Part shown: one piece after another, positions 35,565-44,191 of the stretch
Position numbering within the stretch: position 1 is the stretch's first letter
How the letters are laid out: the number at the start of each line of letters is the position of its first letter
DNA from: Novosphingopyxis sp965218915
GTDB taxonomy: Bacteria; Pseudomonadota; Alphaproteobacteria; Sphingomonadales; Sphingomonadaceae
DNA: 64,000 nt
Direction of reading: 5' to 3'
Assembly: GCF_965218915.1 (NCBI RefSeq)
Contig: NZ_OZ244708.1
Location: forward strand, 1,054,001 to 1,118,000
The notes under the pieces: generated by a model
The model's database searches: none
Seen by the model: only the letters and a program-made list of their open reading frames with translations
Told to the model about the DNA's origin: nothing
Position numbers and translations under genes: made by a program

Positions 35565-36956
35565 ATGGATAGCGAGAATATCACAGGGTCCACCATGATC
35601 CTCGTCCCGACAGGATCGCTTGGAGCGGGCGTGGACGAGAATGAAGTTCGTTATGGTATCGCGAAGGGCGCACAAGCGATCGCTTCGGATGCAGGGTCCA
35701 CCGATAGCGGAGCAGCCTATCTGGCGCTCGGCATTTCGAAGAATAATCGAGAGGCCGTAAAGCGCGATCTTAAGATCCTTATGAATGCAAGCGCCGAAGC
35801 CCAAATTCCATTACTGATCGGGTCATGCGGACAGGCGGGTGGCGATTGTAATCTCGACTGGACTCGCGACATCGCTGTCGAAATTGCTCGTGAACTAGAA
35901 ATTCGGCCGAAAATCGCTTTGCTCTATTCGGAATTAAGCGCGGCAGAGGTAAAGTCCTACAACGCCAGTGGGCGAATTCGCCCATTACCACCTCTTGGGC
36001 CTCTTGATGAAGCTACCATTGATTCATGCGCTCACATCGTAGCTGCGATGGGTCCGGAGCCGTTTATTGCTGCACTGCAGGAAGGGGCAAACATCGTCCT
36101 AGGCGGACGGACGACGGACACCGCAGTAATCGCGGCATATGCGCTTATGCGTGGCGCTCCCAGAGCGGCGAGCTGGCATGCAGGTAAGATTGCCGAATGC
36201 GGCGCGCAGTGCACGGTGAAGGAAACGCCGGGTTCAGGCGTTCTAGTTAGTATTGACGCAGATGGCTTCAATGTAGAGCCATTGAATCCAGCTAATCGCT
36301 GTACGCCGCAAAGCGTGTCGGCACACATGCTCTACGAGAACAGCGATCCGTTCAAACTCATTGAGCCCGGCGGAGTGCTCGACGTCACTAACGCAGAATA
36401 CAAACAGATCGACGATCGGTTTGTCCGTGTGGTTGGCTCGACGTGGGAAACGCGCCCATATACAATGAAGCTCGAAGGTGCTGCGATCGGACGCTTTCAG
36501 ACTATTATGTTGGTTGGAATTCAAGATCCTGTTGTGCTGAGGGATCCCGAGGCCTTTCATGATCGCATGAAGAAGATCCTAGTTCAGCGCGTTCATGACA
36601 CCATTGGGGATTCGGCGGGAGATTTTGACATCTCCTTGAGGCTCTACGGATGGAATGCGGTTTCTGGCGAAATTGTTCCAACGGGTGCGATGACGCCCCG
36701 AGAGATTGGAGTTCTCTTTGTAGCTACTGCCGACACTCAGGTAATGGCCACTCAAATCGCCAAGGCGTGCAACCCTTATTTTTTCCATATGCCCATGCCG
36801 GCTCATACGGAACTTCCCAGTTATGGATTCGCATTCACACCCGCTGACATTGAGCGAGGACCGGTTTACGAGTTCAAATTGAACCATGTAATCGACATCG
36901 ACGACCCGATGTCTCTGGTCCGGACCGAATGGGTCGATATGCATGGGGAGCCGTAA
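35565..36956 (+). CDS. AtuA-like (DUF1446) family protein
   Basis: The 463-residue protein matches the acyclic terpene utilisation AtuA/DUF1446 family, shown by LIGSCGQAGGD, GANIVLGGRTTDTAVIAAYAL and RLYGWNAVSG. AtuA is needed for citronellol/geranyl catabolism in Pseudomonas, but many members occur in other carboxylate pathways and the chemistry is unknown. ATG 35565 follows GGAGAG. The gene ends two bases before the DUF4387 start, a pairing seen repeatedly in genomes. No other atu genes are present, so terpene use is doubtful. Confidence 0.82.
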   Translation: MDSENITGSTMILVPTGSLGAGVDENEVRYGIAKGAQAIASDAGSTDSGAAYLALGISKNNREAVKRDLKILMNASAEAQIPLLIGSCGQAGGDCNLDWTRDIAVEIARELEIRPKIALLYSELSAAEVKSYNASGRIRPLPPLGPLDEATIDSCAHIVAAMGPEPFIAALQEGANIVLGGRTTDTAVIAAYALMRGAPRAASWHAGKIAECGAQCTVKETPGSGVLVSIDADGFNVEPLNPANRCTPQSVSAHMLYENSDPFKLIEPGGVLDVTNAEYKQIDDRFVRVVGSTWETRPYTMKLEGAAIGRFQTIMLVGIQDPVVLRDPEAFHDRMKKILVQRVHDTIGDSAGDFDISLRLYGWNAVSGEIVPTGAMTPREIGVLFVATADTQVMATQIAKACNPYFFHMPMPAHTELPSYGFAFTPADIERGPVYEFKLNHVIDIDDPMSLVRTEWVDMHGEP

Positions 36957-36958
36957 AC

Positions 36959-37270
36959 ATGGCACTGGTCAGAGACGTATGCACTCACCTGCGTTCCAAG
37001 AACGCTGGACCTTTCTGGGTTACTATCGACTTCTTTTTTGACGGGGTCGAGAACTTTGAAAAATATGCTTCAAGTCCGAAGCTGAATCGTGCACTGTTCG
37101 CTCAATTATTTGAAACTGACGCAGAAATGGTTAAATGCTTTCCGATTAAACGCTTATCGACCCTGAAAGTATCGTATCCCCGCGCAACCCCGCAAGGCGG
37201 AATTGTCGAGCGCGATCTGCACTCTGGCCAGCAGTTTGTGAGGTTACTCGATATAGATTTGGGCGAATGA
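36959..37270 (+). CDS. DUF4387 domain protein
   Basis: The 103-residue protein belongs to DUF4387 (THLRSKNAGPFWVTIDFFF, then KVSYPRATPQGGIVERD, with DLHSGQQF near the end). The family is nearly always beside, or fused to, AtuA-like proteins and is probably its small subunit or partner (inference). GGGGAG precedes ATG 36959, inside the AtuA-like gene end. It is the last gene of the cargo operon. Confidence 0.82.
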   Translation: MALVRDVCTHLRSKNAGPFWVTIDFFFDGVENFEKYASSPKLNRALFAQLFETDAEMVKCFPIKRLSTLKVSYPRATPQGGIVERDLHSGQQFVRLLDIDLGE

Positions 37271-37922
37271 ATCGGTGAACGGTAATCCTAAGAGGCAAAT
37301 GAAGCCATTGCTTGTCGACGCAAGTAGCCCCGGCTTGCCTCAGCCGGTTGGTCTAGGAGCGGGGTGCCGGTCAACAACGGTCAGTTTCTGGTTGCCGCTG
37401 AATGAAGTAGGCCAAGTCACCCTCCTTCGAGTTCCGCTTTAGATTTCTTGGGGGGTATAGAACACAGGCGAAAAATAATGATGACACCGTGCAAGCGAGC
37501 TACAGCTGCATCATTCGATGAGGGGAACCGGCTTCTCCCGCTCTAATTTTAACAAAGCTGAAGGGGCGCTACGGATTGCTATTTGGCCCCAACTTTGAAC
37601 AGAAGCGGGACATTTGGATGAGCTGTGAGCCGCATCTCACGGCCGCTGGCCAAGGCAATCCTACCTGAATTCCCTAGAATCAGCGATTTGGCGGACTAAC
37701 AGTAAGATTGAAATCCGGTGCTGAAAGTCCCTATTGACAAGCACACCGTAATCGGGAGCTAGATCGGGAATGTCCCATCGGCTCTGCTCAATATGAAGGT
37801 CCGAGAGTATTCCAAATATGCATGGGTATATATAACGTCCCAAATGGCCAATGTATATTGGCGTCAAACCTCACCAGTTTGTGTATTGCGATGAACCCGC
37901 AAAACGCGGAATTGAGCTTGGT
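37271..37922. other. Gene-free stretch between cargo and transfer genes
   Basis: About 650 bp with mixed, rather AT-rich composition separate two convergent units. A CCGGCT/AGCCGG dyad near 37329-37346 could help end the cargo transcript. No open frame here has recognisable features. Confidence 0.4.
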
Positions 37923-40685
37923 TCACCCAAGTCCTGCACCCAGAATCTTCGCCGCTTTCGGCACCGGCATGGCCGCCTGTGCAATCGCAGTCTGTGAAAT
38001 CCCCGCCCGTTCGCTGATCGCAGATACCAGTTTGGCCCGGTCATTTGTGAAGATTGCAACCGACGCCCTGGCCCTCGAAACGGCAACATAGAATGATTTC
38101 TGGTCAACAAGGTTGGTCGCGCGGCTGTCGGCGTGGATTATGACATGATCTGCGGTGCGACCTTGAGCAGCGAAGGCAGTCTCGACATACGCGTGGCGTA
38201 TATGCTGGTCGCGCGGAGCATTAAGGTTCAGCGTCTGGCTCTGGCCGCGCGGGCTGCGGATTGTGGCGGTGCGCGATTGCTCATCCACCGCTGTCACTTC
38301 CCCGCGCGCGCCGTTGATCCGCCCTGCTAGATGGTCATTGCGCGTGAACTGAATACGGTCGCCCGTTTTGAGTTCGAGCGATTGCGGCGAAAAAGCCTGC
38401 GCCTTGCTCGCGCCCCATTGCCGCAAGCGCCAGTCAATGTCGCGGCCATCTTCGGATTTGAGAGTGACGGCGGATTTGGCCAAGTCAACGCCCATGACGC
38501 GGTAAGCCTCGCCGCGCGTAACGCCCTTATCGGCATAATCGCGGATAAAGCGCACAATGTCCCCTTTTTCGTAACTTATGGGATCACGCGCTTCGGCGCG
38601 GGTCAGTCCTTTGGCGACAAGACTTTGCATCTGGGTGGCGGGGCCAGTCAGCGCGCCCGATTTGGTCAGCGCGGCGCGAATGTCGGCGGTCAGGGCATCG
38701 CGGCCTTCGCGCGATGGCTCAATCACGAGGGTTTTGTTACGTGCGGCCTTATCGAGCGCAGCATAGTCCTTTGCAATGGCGGCGAAGCGGTCTGCACGAT
38801 CTGGCGATTCGATGATCCTGCCGCCGCCGCGATCTAGCGCGGCAAGGGCTTTTCGGGCATCGCCTTCGATGGAGGCGAGCACGGCGTCCTTGGCCAGAAC
38901 ATTGGTCTGGCGGACGATCTCGCCCAATTTCGCGGTTTCCATGCCCGCGCTCTGCAACTGGGCAAAAGCTGCGCCTGCCTCGACCGATCCTAGCTGCTTG
39001 ATGTCGCCAACAAGGATGATGCGGGCATTGTGTTTTTCCGCACGTTCAAACAGTTTGGCGGTATCGCGGGCAGACAGCAACGATGCCTCATCCACCATCC
39101 ATAGAGCAGGTTTGCCGACACTGGCGCGTTCGGGCGACAACAGATGCCGCGCAACGGTATCACCGCGTGTGCCAAGCGCTTCTCCCAAAACCATCGCCGC
39201 CGATGCGGTCGGTGCAAGCGCAGTCACCTTCACGCCCCGCGCTTCGGCCTCACGCGAAATGGTCGCCAAAACGGTCGTTGTTTTGGCGGTGCCTGCGAAG
39301 CCCTGCAATGCGGTGATCCGGTTGTGGCTGGTAAGAAGCTGAGTGGTTGATGTGCGCTGATCGGCATTCCAGCCAAAACCCGCACGTTTTGCATCGGCGG
39401 CGGCGCTGGCAACAGATTTGGCCGCCTCCATCCGCGATGCAATGGGTGGCATGACACCGCGCCCGTTCGCTTCAAGGCGGAGTAACTTGCCTTCATTCTC
39501 AACATTGTTGCGGGTTGTGAACCCTGCAAACTCCGCCCCGCGCCGATCAATAAAGCTGCGTGGCTGCAAGTCGCCCTGTTTGGTTGCCCGGTCGATAGCC
39601 TCAACGATCTGGGAATAGCTGACTTTGCCAAGGCCAAAGCGACCAGCCTCTTCCTGCAAGTCGCTTGCGGAAAACACCGATTGGCGTTCGCCCAGCTTAT
39701 CGGCGGCATGGGCAATAGTGCGGTCGGCGATCAAATCGCCGCGCATTGCTATATCGGCTTTATGTTCGGGCGTTGCTGCTCTGTCCTTGGCGGCATCGAC
39801 CAGCGCCAATCGCGCCTTGGAATCAAATCCCGCCTTGTCGGCAGTCTTGCGCCAGTCCGTCACCAATGACGCCTGATCTGCCGCGACTTTCGCTTGGCGG
39901 GTATCGAGCGCCGCGATCTGCTTTTCCGCCGCGCTGGCTTCGTCGCGGGTCTTGCCGCGCTCGCCAAGCGCCGCCTCAATGGCGGCGCTGCGCGTGCTGA
40001 ACGCGGCCATCGTCTCGCTCGAAACGCCCCTGATCTCGAACATCGAGTCCTTGGCCGTGGCGATTTCATAGCCAAGCTCGCGAACCTTGAGTGCCAGTTC
40101 CTGCCGGTAAATCGCGCCAATCTGTTTTTGCAGCTGATAAATGGCGCGTGGTTCAAGGCTGCGCCATGTGCCATCTTCGCCGCGCGTGGCATTGAGAATG
40201 ACATTATGCGTGTGGAGCTGCGGGTCTTGGGCGCGGCTGGTGCCATGCTGGAAACTGGCGATGGCCAGATTGCCGGTTGCCTCGCGGGTCACAGCGCCGC
40301 CCTCGCGAATGCGGGTTGCTGCCATATGCTGCTCGACATGCGCCAACGCGGTTTTGACCGCCGCGCCATGCGCGGCAATCAAACGCCGGTCGCCTGCTAC
40401 CTCGGCCATGATCGACACGGATTTGGGCGCGCTCAGGGTCACATCCCAGCCAGAACGATGCTCAAGCACGCCATCGCGGACGGTCCCCAATTGCTGGCCC
40501 GCAACCCTGCCGTCGAGCAAGTCCCGGAATTTCGCGCGGTCAATGTCGCCGGACAGGCCAAGTGCCTCCGCGCCCTTTCCGTTCCATTCGGACGGCGAAA
40601 GCCCGCCTTCGGCATAATAGTCATCGGCCTCGTAATAGCTCGCGGCTTGGCCCGAACTTGAAAGAGCGGAAACGGACGCAACCAT
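37923..40685 (-). CDS. MobF-type conjugative relaxase with helicase domain (TrwC/TraI-like)
   Basis: The 920-residue protein nicks and unwinds DNA for transfer. The N-terminal relaxase has the tyrosine pairs AASYYEADDYY (Tyr17, 18, 23, 24) as in TrwC, DVTLSAPKSVS, and the metal-binding DPQLHTHNVI. The helicase half has Walker A GFAGTAKTTT, the VDEASLL Walker B region and a C-terminal FAAQGRTADHVIIH/VAVSRAR RecD-like motif. Its start overlaps the stop of the coupling protein gene by one base (TAATG). The order TrwA-TrwB-TrwC matches plasmid R388. Confidence 0.92.
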   Translation of the reverse strand: MVASVSALSSSGQAASYYEADDYYAEGGLSPSEWNGKGAEALGLSGDIDRAKFRDLLDGRVAGQQLGTVRDGVLEHRSGWDVTLSAPKSVSIMAEVAGDRRLIAAHGAAVKTALAHVEQHMAATRIREGGAVTREATGNLAIASFQHGTSRAQDPQLHTHNVILNATRGEDGTWRSLEPRAIYQLQKQIGAIYRQELALKVRELGYEIATAKDSMFEIRGVSSETMAAFSTRSAAIEAALGERGKTRDEASAAEKQIAALDTRQAKVAADQASLVTDWRKTADKAGFDSKARLALVDAAKDRAATPEHKADIAMRGDLIADRTIAHAADKLGERQSVFSASDLQEEAGRFGLGKVSYSQIVEAIDRATKQGDLQPRSFIDRRGAEFAGFTTRNNVENEGKLLRLEANGRGVMPPIASRMEAAKSVASAAADAKRAGFGWNADQRTSTTQLLTSHNRITALQGFAGTAKTTTVLATISREAEARGVKVTALAPTASAAMVLGEALGTRGDTVARHLLSPERASVGKPALWMVDEASLLSARDTAKLFERAEKHNARIILVGDIKQLGSVEAGAAFAQLQSAGMETAKLGEIVRQTNVLAKDAVLASIEGDARKALAALDRGGGRIIESPDRADRFAAIAKDYAALDKAARNKTLVIEPSREGRDALTADIRAALTKSGALTGPATQMQSLVAKGLTRAEARDPISYEKGDIVRFIRDYADKGVTRGEAYRVMGVDLAKSAVTLKSEDGRDIDWRLRQWGASKAQAFSPQSLELKTGDRIQFTRNDHLAGRINGARGEVTAVDEQSRTATIRSPRGQSQTLNLNAPRDQHIRHAYVETAFAAQGRTADHVIIHADSRATNLVDQKSFYVAVSRARASVAIFTNDRAKLVSAISERAGISQTAIAQAAMPVPKAAKILGAGLG

Positions 40686-42508
40686 TATACCGGCCCGTCA
40701 TCGGAAACTGCGGGTGGCGGTAGTGGCGACGGGGCATCGGCGTTCTGCTGCCAAAGCGTGGTTTTCATATCGCCCGCGATGAAAGCGGGGTGTCTGGCGC
40801 TCCCGCGCGATTTCAAATGATCGGCGGTCATCTTGATGCGCGCCACGGGCAAACCATCGGGTAACAACAGGAAGGCCTCATATTTGGGGAGGCGCAATTC
40901 GCTCTCCAATATCGCAGGGCGGGTTCTGCGGATTTTGCTCAATGTGGTTCGCGGCTTGTCATCGCCGTCTGCCAGAGCATCCGTCATAGTGTGGATTTCG
41001 ACCTCGCAATCACCAATGGTCTGGCTGGCCCAGAGGCGGGTTTCGCTGTCGATGGTCTGCAAGAACAATTTCGTGTTGCAACAGCCCAGCATGGATTCGG
41101 CTATCTGCGGCCCGTAACGGTGGCGCATCTGACCCAATGCCTGAAAGGTCAGAACCACGGCGGCCCCGAATTTGCGCCCTTCGGGCAATAGCCGCGCCAT
41201 ATTCTCGACGCGCGGCAAGTCGGCCAGCTCGTCAAGAATGAACCAGATACGCCGGTCGGGCGAAGGCGTCAGTCCCAGCACCGCGCTCGCGGCGCATTCC
41301 AGCCAACAGGCAAGCAACGGCTTGGATGCTTCAAAATAATCCTCTTTGCGCGGCACGAATATCCACGGTTTCGGACCTGATCGCTTGTCGAGAGTAGAAA
41401 TGAACTCGCGGAATGCGAAGGGATCACCTTCGCCCTCATTGCGCAAAAACTGAATCAAATTGGCGGCTTTGGCGAGCATGAACAGAACACTGCCGGTGGC
41501 GCGGTCGGCATCTTCGGCAAAGGTGCGCGCCGATGAACTGCCCGCCAGCCATGTTTTTAGGTCATCCTTGGTCCGGGTCTGCAAGGCGCTCAGCAAATCT
41601 TGCAGGCTGCATTTGCCTTCGTGCCATAGCGCCCGCAGCATATTGGCAACCAAGATGCGGCTGGTTTCCAGCCACACGTCGCGGTCGTTCTGGCCGGTTT
41701 CGGTGATAAGCTGATGCGCGATGCGGTCGGCATCGGCGGGATGGGCGATTTCATCGAAAGGCGACCAGAAAGCGCAGCGCCCGTCAAACGGGTTCAGGAT
41801 GATATCGCCGCGTTCGGGATTGTAATAATGCGCCACGAACTCGCCGCTGGTGTCATAAACCAATGCCGCTTCGCCCCGCGCCTCGATGCCGTCAAGCATT
41901 TGGCGAAGGGCTGTGGTCTTGCCGCTACCGGTCGTGCCGATCATTGCCATGTGCCGCGTCTCAAGCCGGTTCGGCAAGGGTACGCTGCCAATCGACAGGG
42001 CGCGGCTGTCCGACTCATCATTGGTCAGCTTGGCAAGACTGGCTTCGCTGGTAACAAGCGTTCCGGCAATCACGCGGTCGCGCAAGGCCGCTTCGCGTCG
42101 CCGCGCGGCAACACCGCGCAACAGGATCAATCCCGCCAACCATCCGACAAAGCCGAGGCAAGCACCAATCCCGAATTTTGAAATGACTGTGCGATTGCTA
42201 TCCCGGTAATAGGGATAGGCGATGACAGCATGGGTGGGCACTGCATATCTGGCACCATCGACGCGGATGATTACAGTCGGATTGGCAATAGTGCCTTCTG
42301 CAAACCACTTCTTGGCCCCAGCATATTGATAAATGGCCGCTGCCCGAAACACTTCTGTGTCGAGCATCGCATAGGGCGTGACGATTGCACCCAGGGCAAT
42401 TGATGCCAGCATGACTCCGGCCTGCCGTTTGAAGCGGGTAAACTGGTTGGTGCGGCTGTGCCGACGCACCGCGTCGGCATGGGTGCGACGGTCGCTGTCG
42501 TGGTTCAC
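40685..42508 (-). CDS. Type IV coupling protein (TrwB/TraD-like ATPase)
   Basis: The 607-residue protein has two N-terminal membrane helices (around residues 32-52 and 113-132) and a hexameric motor domain with Walker A IGTTGSGKTTALRQ and Walker B IWFILDELADLPR. It would bring the relaxase-DNA complex to a secretion channel; no channel genes are in this element. Start ATG 42508 overlaps the stop of the ribbon-helix-helix gene (ATGA), so all three mobilisation genes are coupled. Confidence 0.9.
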   Translation of the reverse strand: MNHDSDRRTHADAVRRHSRTNQFTRFKRQAGVMLASIALGAIVTPYAMLDTEVFRAAAIYQYAGAKKWFAEGTIANPTVIIRVDGARYAVPTHAVIAYPYYRDSNRTVISKFGIGACLGFVGWLAGLILLRGVAARRREAALRDRVIAGTLVTSEASLAKLTNDESDSRALSIGSVPLPNRLETRHMAMIGTTGSGKTTALRQMLDGIEARGEAALVYDTSGEFVAHYYNPERGDIILNPFDGRCAFWSPFDEIAHPADADRIAHQLITETGQNDRDVWLETSRILVANMLRALWHEGKCSLQDLLSALQTRTKDDLKTWLAGSSSARTFAEDADRATGSVLFMLAKAANLIQFLRNEGEGDPFAFREFISTLDKRSGPKPWIFVPRKEDYFEASKPLLACWLECAASAVLGLTPSPDRRIWFILDELADLPRVENMARLLPEGRKFGAAVVLTFQALGQMRHRYGPQIAESMLGCCNTKLFLQTIDSETRLWASQTIGDCEVEIHTMTDALADGDDKPRTTLSKIRRTRPAILESELRLPKYEAFLLLPDGLPVARIKMTADHLKSRGSARHPAFIAGDMKTTLWQQNADAPSPLPPPAVSDDGPV

Positions 42509-42876
42509 GATTGCACCTCCCGCGACAGCCGCCGCTGGCGATCATAGGCAGCGGTGATCTCGGCGGTTATGGTTTCGTCGGTCTTGTGGGTGCCCTGCGA
42601 AGCATTGCGGGCGTAGCAATAGGCTGCGCATGATGTGAACAAGGCGCGGTCAAGCATCCTCTCTACATCGACAATCCGCGTGCTAATGGATGCCAGTTCG
42701 GTGACAATTTCGTCGCTGTCGGTATCCCTCGCTGGCGGGTTTACTTGCACCGCAATTCCGGCTTTCACGCTACGTTGAAGCATCGCATAAACGCTGATGC
42801 CTTTTCGTTCGGCCAATGACCGTAAAGCCTTATCGAGCGCGACAGGCAGTCGGACGGAGTGGTGGACAGGCTTCAT
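42505..42876 (-). CDS. Ribbon-helix-helix mobilisation accessory protein (TrwA-like)
   Basis: The 123-residue protein starts HHSVRLPVALDKALRSLAER, a ribbon-helix-helix strand and helix pair, followed by a helical tail. By position before the coupling protein and relaxase it corresponds to TrwA of R388, which binds oriT, aids nicking and represses its own operon. ATG 42876 has GGAG upstream; longer in-frame extensions run through the repeat-rich oriT-like DNA. Sequence similarity to TrwA itself cannot be judged here. Confidence 0.7.
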   Translation of the reverse strand: MKPVHHSVRLPVALDKALRSLAERKGISVYAMLQRSVKAGIAVQVNPPARDTDSDEIVTELASISTRIVDVERMLDRALFTSCAAYCYARNASQGTHKTDETITAEITAAYDRQRRLSREVQS

Positions 42877-42884
42877 AGCGCCGT

Positions 42885-42990
42885 CTCCGCGAGGGTGCGC
42901 TGCGCACCCTCGAAAAATGGCGCAATTGCGCGACTTTGATGGTCCAAGAATATCGCGCACCCTTGGCGCACCCTCGAAAAATGGCAGAAA
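42885..42990. other. Candidate origin of transfer (oriT)
   Basis: Just upstream of the mobilisation operon there is a perfect inverted repeat, CGAGGGTGCGC-T-GCGCACCCTCG (arms 11 bp, 42890-42912). A 20-bp direct repeat starting GCGCACCCTCGAAAAATGG lies at 42902 and 42966, and there is a GCGCAATTGCGC dyad at 42920-42931. Repeats of this sort next to TrwA-type genes mark oriT in related systems. The nick site is not identifiable by eye. Confidence 0.55.
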
Positions 42991-43080
42991 AGCTGGATGC
43001 ACCCGTGCGTGAGGTGTGTATCTAAATTGCTGGTCCGATACGAAGTATCGCGGCCATCTTCTTTTCTCCAAATTGCGAGA

Positions 43081-43593
43081 TTACCGGACATAGGATTGGC
43101 TCTCCATCCAGCGACTCCGGCGGGTCCAGTCGATCATCCGGCGGATGGCGCTGGGGTCTTCAATATCGCGGTCCAGACAGGCCTCGATCGGCGGGTGATC
43201 CTGCAAACCTTGTTCAGCGATCCAGCACACTATCTCCTTCTCAATGGCGTTGCGGACACGCTCTTCTAAGTGAAGCGTTTCGACCGGATCGAGATGCGCG
43301 GTGACACCGGGGCTTTCGATCAGCGATCCCATCGCGAAGGTTTCACTGCCGAAAAATTGCCTTGGCCCGTCGATGCGAAACAGGGAGGTCGTGCCGCGCA
43401 GAACATCGATGACGGGACGCTCGGCCCGATACCATTCGGCAAGCGAAGCGCGGCGGGTGTCGCCGTCGGTATTGTCTTCGAGGAGCTGGAGGATCAACGG
43501 GTGCGTGTGGATCATCACGCGCCAGTGTGCGCGATATTTGTTGGTAATGTTGGGCCATCCTGTCAGCCGGGCAAGCAGAGATCGTTTGGACAT
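43081..43593 (-). CDS. Protein of unknown function, upstream of the mobilisation genes
   Basis: The 170-residue soluble protein starts MSKRSLLARLTGWPNITNKY with AAAGGAA in front of the ATG. No known domain is recognised. The middle (HLDPVETLHLEERVRNAIEKEI) is helical and the end is rich in Trp/Arg (WTRRSRWMES). It lies on the same strand as the transfer genes, with the oriT-like region between, and may belong to transfer or element upkeep. Confidence 0.55.
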   Translation of the reverse strand: MSKRSLLARLTGWPNITNKYRAHWRVMIHTHPLILQLLEDNTDGDTRRASLAEWYRAERPVIDVLRGTTSLFRIDGPRQFFGSETFAMGSLIESPGVTAHLDPVETLHLEERVRNAIEKEIVCWIAEQGLQDHPPIEACLDRDIEDPSAIRRMIDWTRRSRWMESQSYVR

Positions 43594-43671
43594 GACGGTT
43601 CCTTTCGTGAAAGCACGGTCAGGGAAAATTATGGGATTTGCGGTGCGCTGCTGGCACTTGTTGCGAACAAC

Positions 43672-43845
43672 TCACTCGTCGGGTCGTGTCTGCGCCAAAC
43701 GCTTGACGGACTCGGTGGTTAGCAAGGTTCTTCTGCCGATTTTGAAGGCATCAAGTTTGCCGGATTTTAGAAGTTCATAAACCGATGATCGCCCGATACC
43801 GAGCGCCTTGGCGGTTTCATTTATTGAGATGGCAAGTGGTTCCAT
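43672..43845 (-). CDS. Excisionase-type small helix-turn-helix protein
   Basis: The 57-residue product begins MEPLAISINETAKALGIGRS and continues with SVYELLKSGKLDAFKIGRRT, the exact layout of the excisionase/AlpA family (HTH_17). AAGGAG precedes the ATG at 43845. It would direct the integrase towards excision or activate element genes. It is shorter than usual gene-finding cut-offs and easily missed. Confidence 0.82.
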   Translation of the reverse strand: MEPLAISINETAKALGIGRSSVYELLKSGKLDAFKIGRRTLLTTESVKRLAQTRPDE

Positions 43846-44191
43846 GTGCGTCTCCTTGGTTGCCGACTCGCGGCGAGAGACATCTCAAGTTGCACATGGT
43901 TGCCGATGCGTCGTCCAGTAATGGGAGAACCGCAGAGGTCTGCCAATGACCAAGGAATACGAAAATGTCCGGCGCGGTCCAAAAATGCCACGTCGGCCCC
44001 GAAAATCGAATTTGCCGGTCAATGGCAGTTGAGGACAGGAAAATTTTTTAAAGTTTGCTTTGAATTTTTTTGAGCACTGGTGAGCCGCCCATGATTGAGC
44101 GCTCAAATTTCTGTTATTGGGGTGGAGAGCGGTCTGTCTGCTTATGATGCAGATGGAGATGAAGCGGACGGTCACTTTTCGGTGAGGATCA
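43846..44191. other. Gene-free stretch
   Basis: About 350 bp with an AT-rich patch (aaattttttaaagtttgc near 44040). It probably holds the promoter of the excisionase-like gene; no gene is seen. Confidence 0.4.

Noticed and set aside
37661..37867. Small minus-strand frame in the gap between cargo and relaxase
   Set aside because: No ribosome-binding site and no resemblance to any family; isolated between convergent units.
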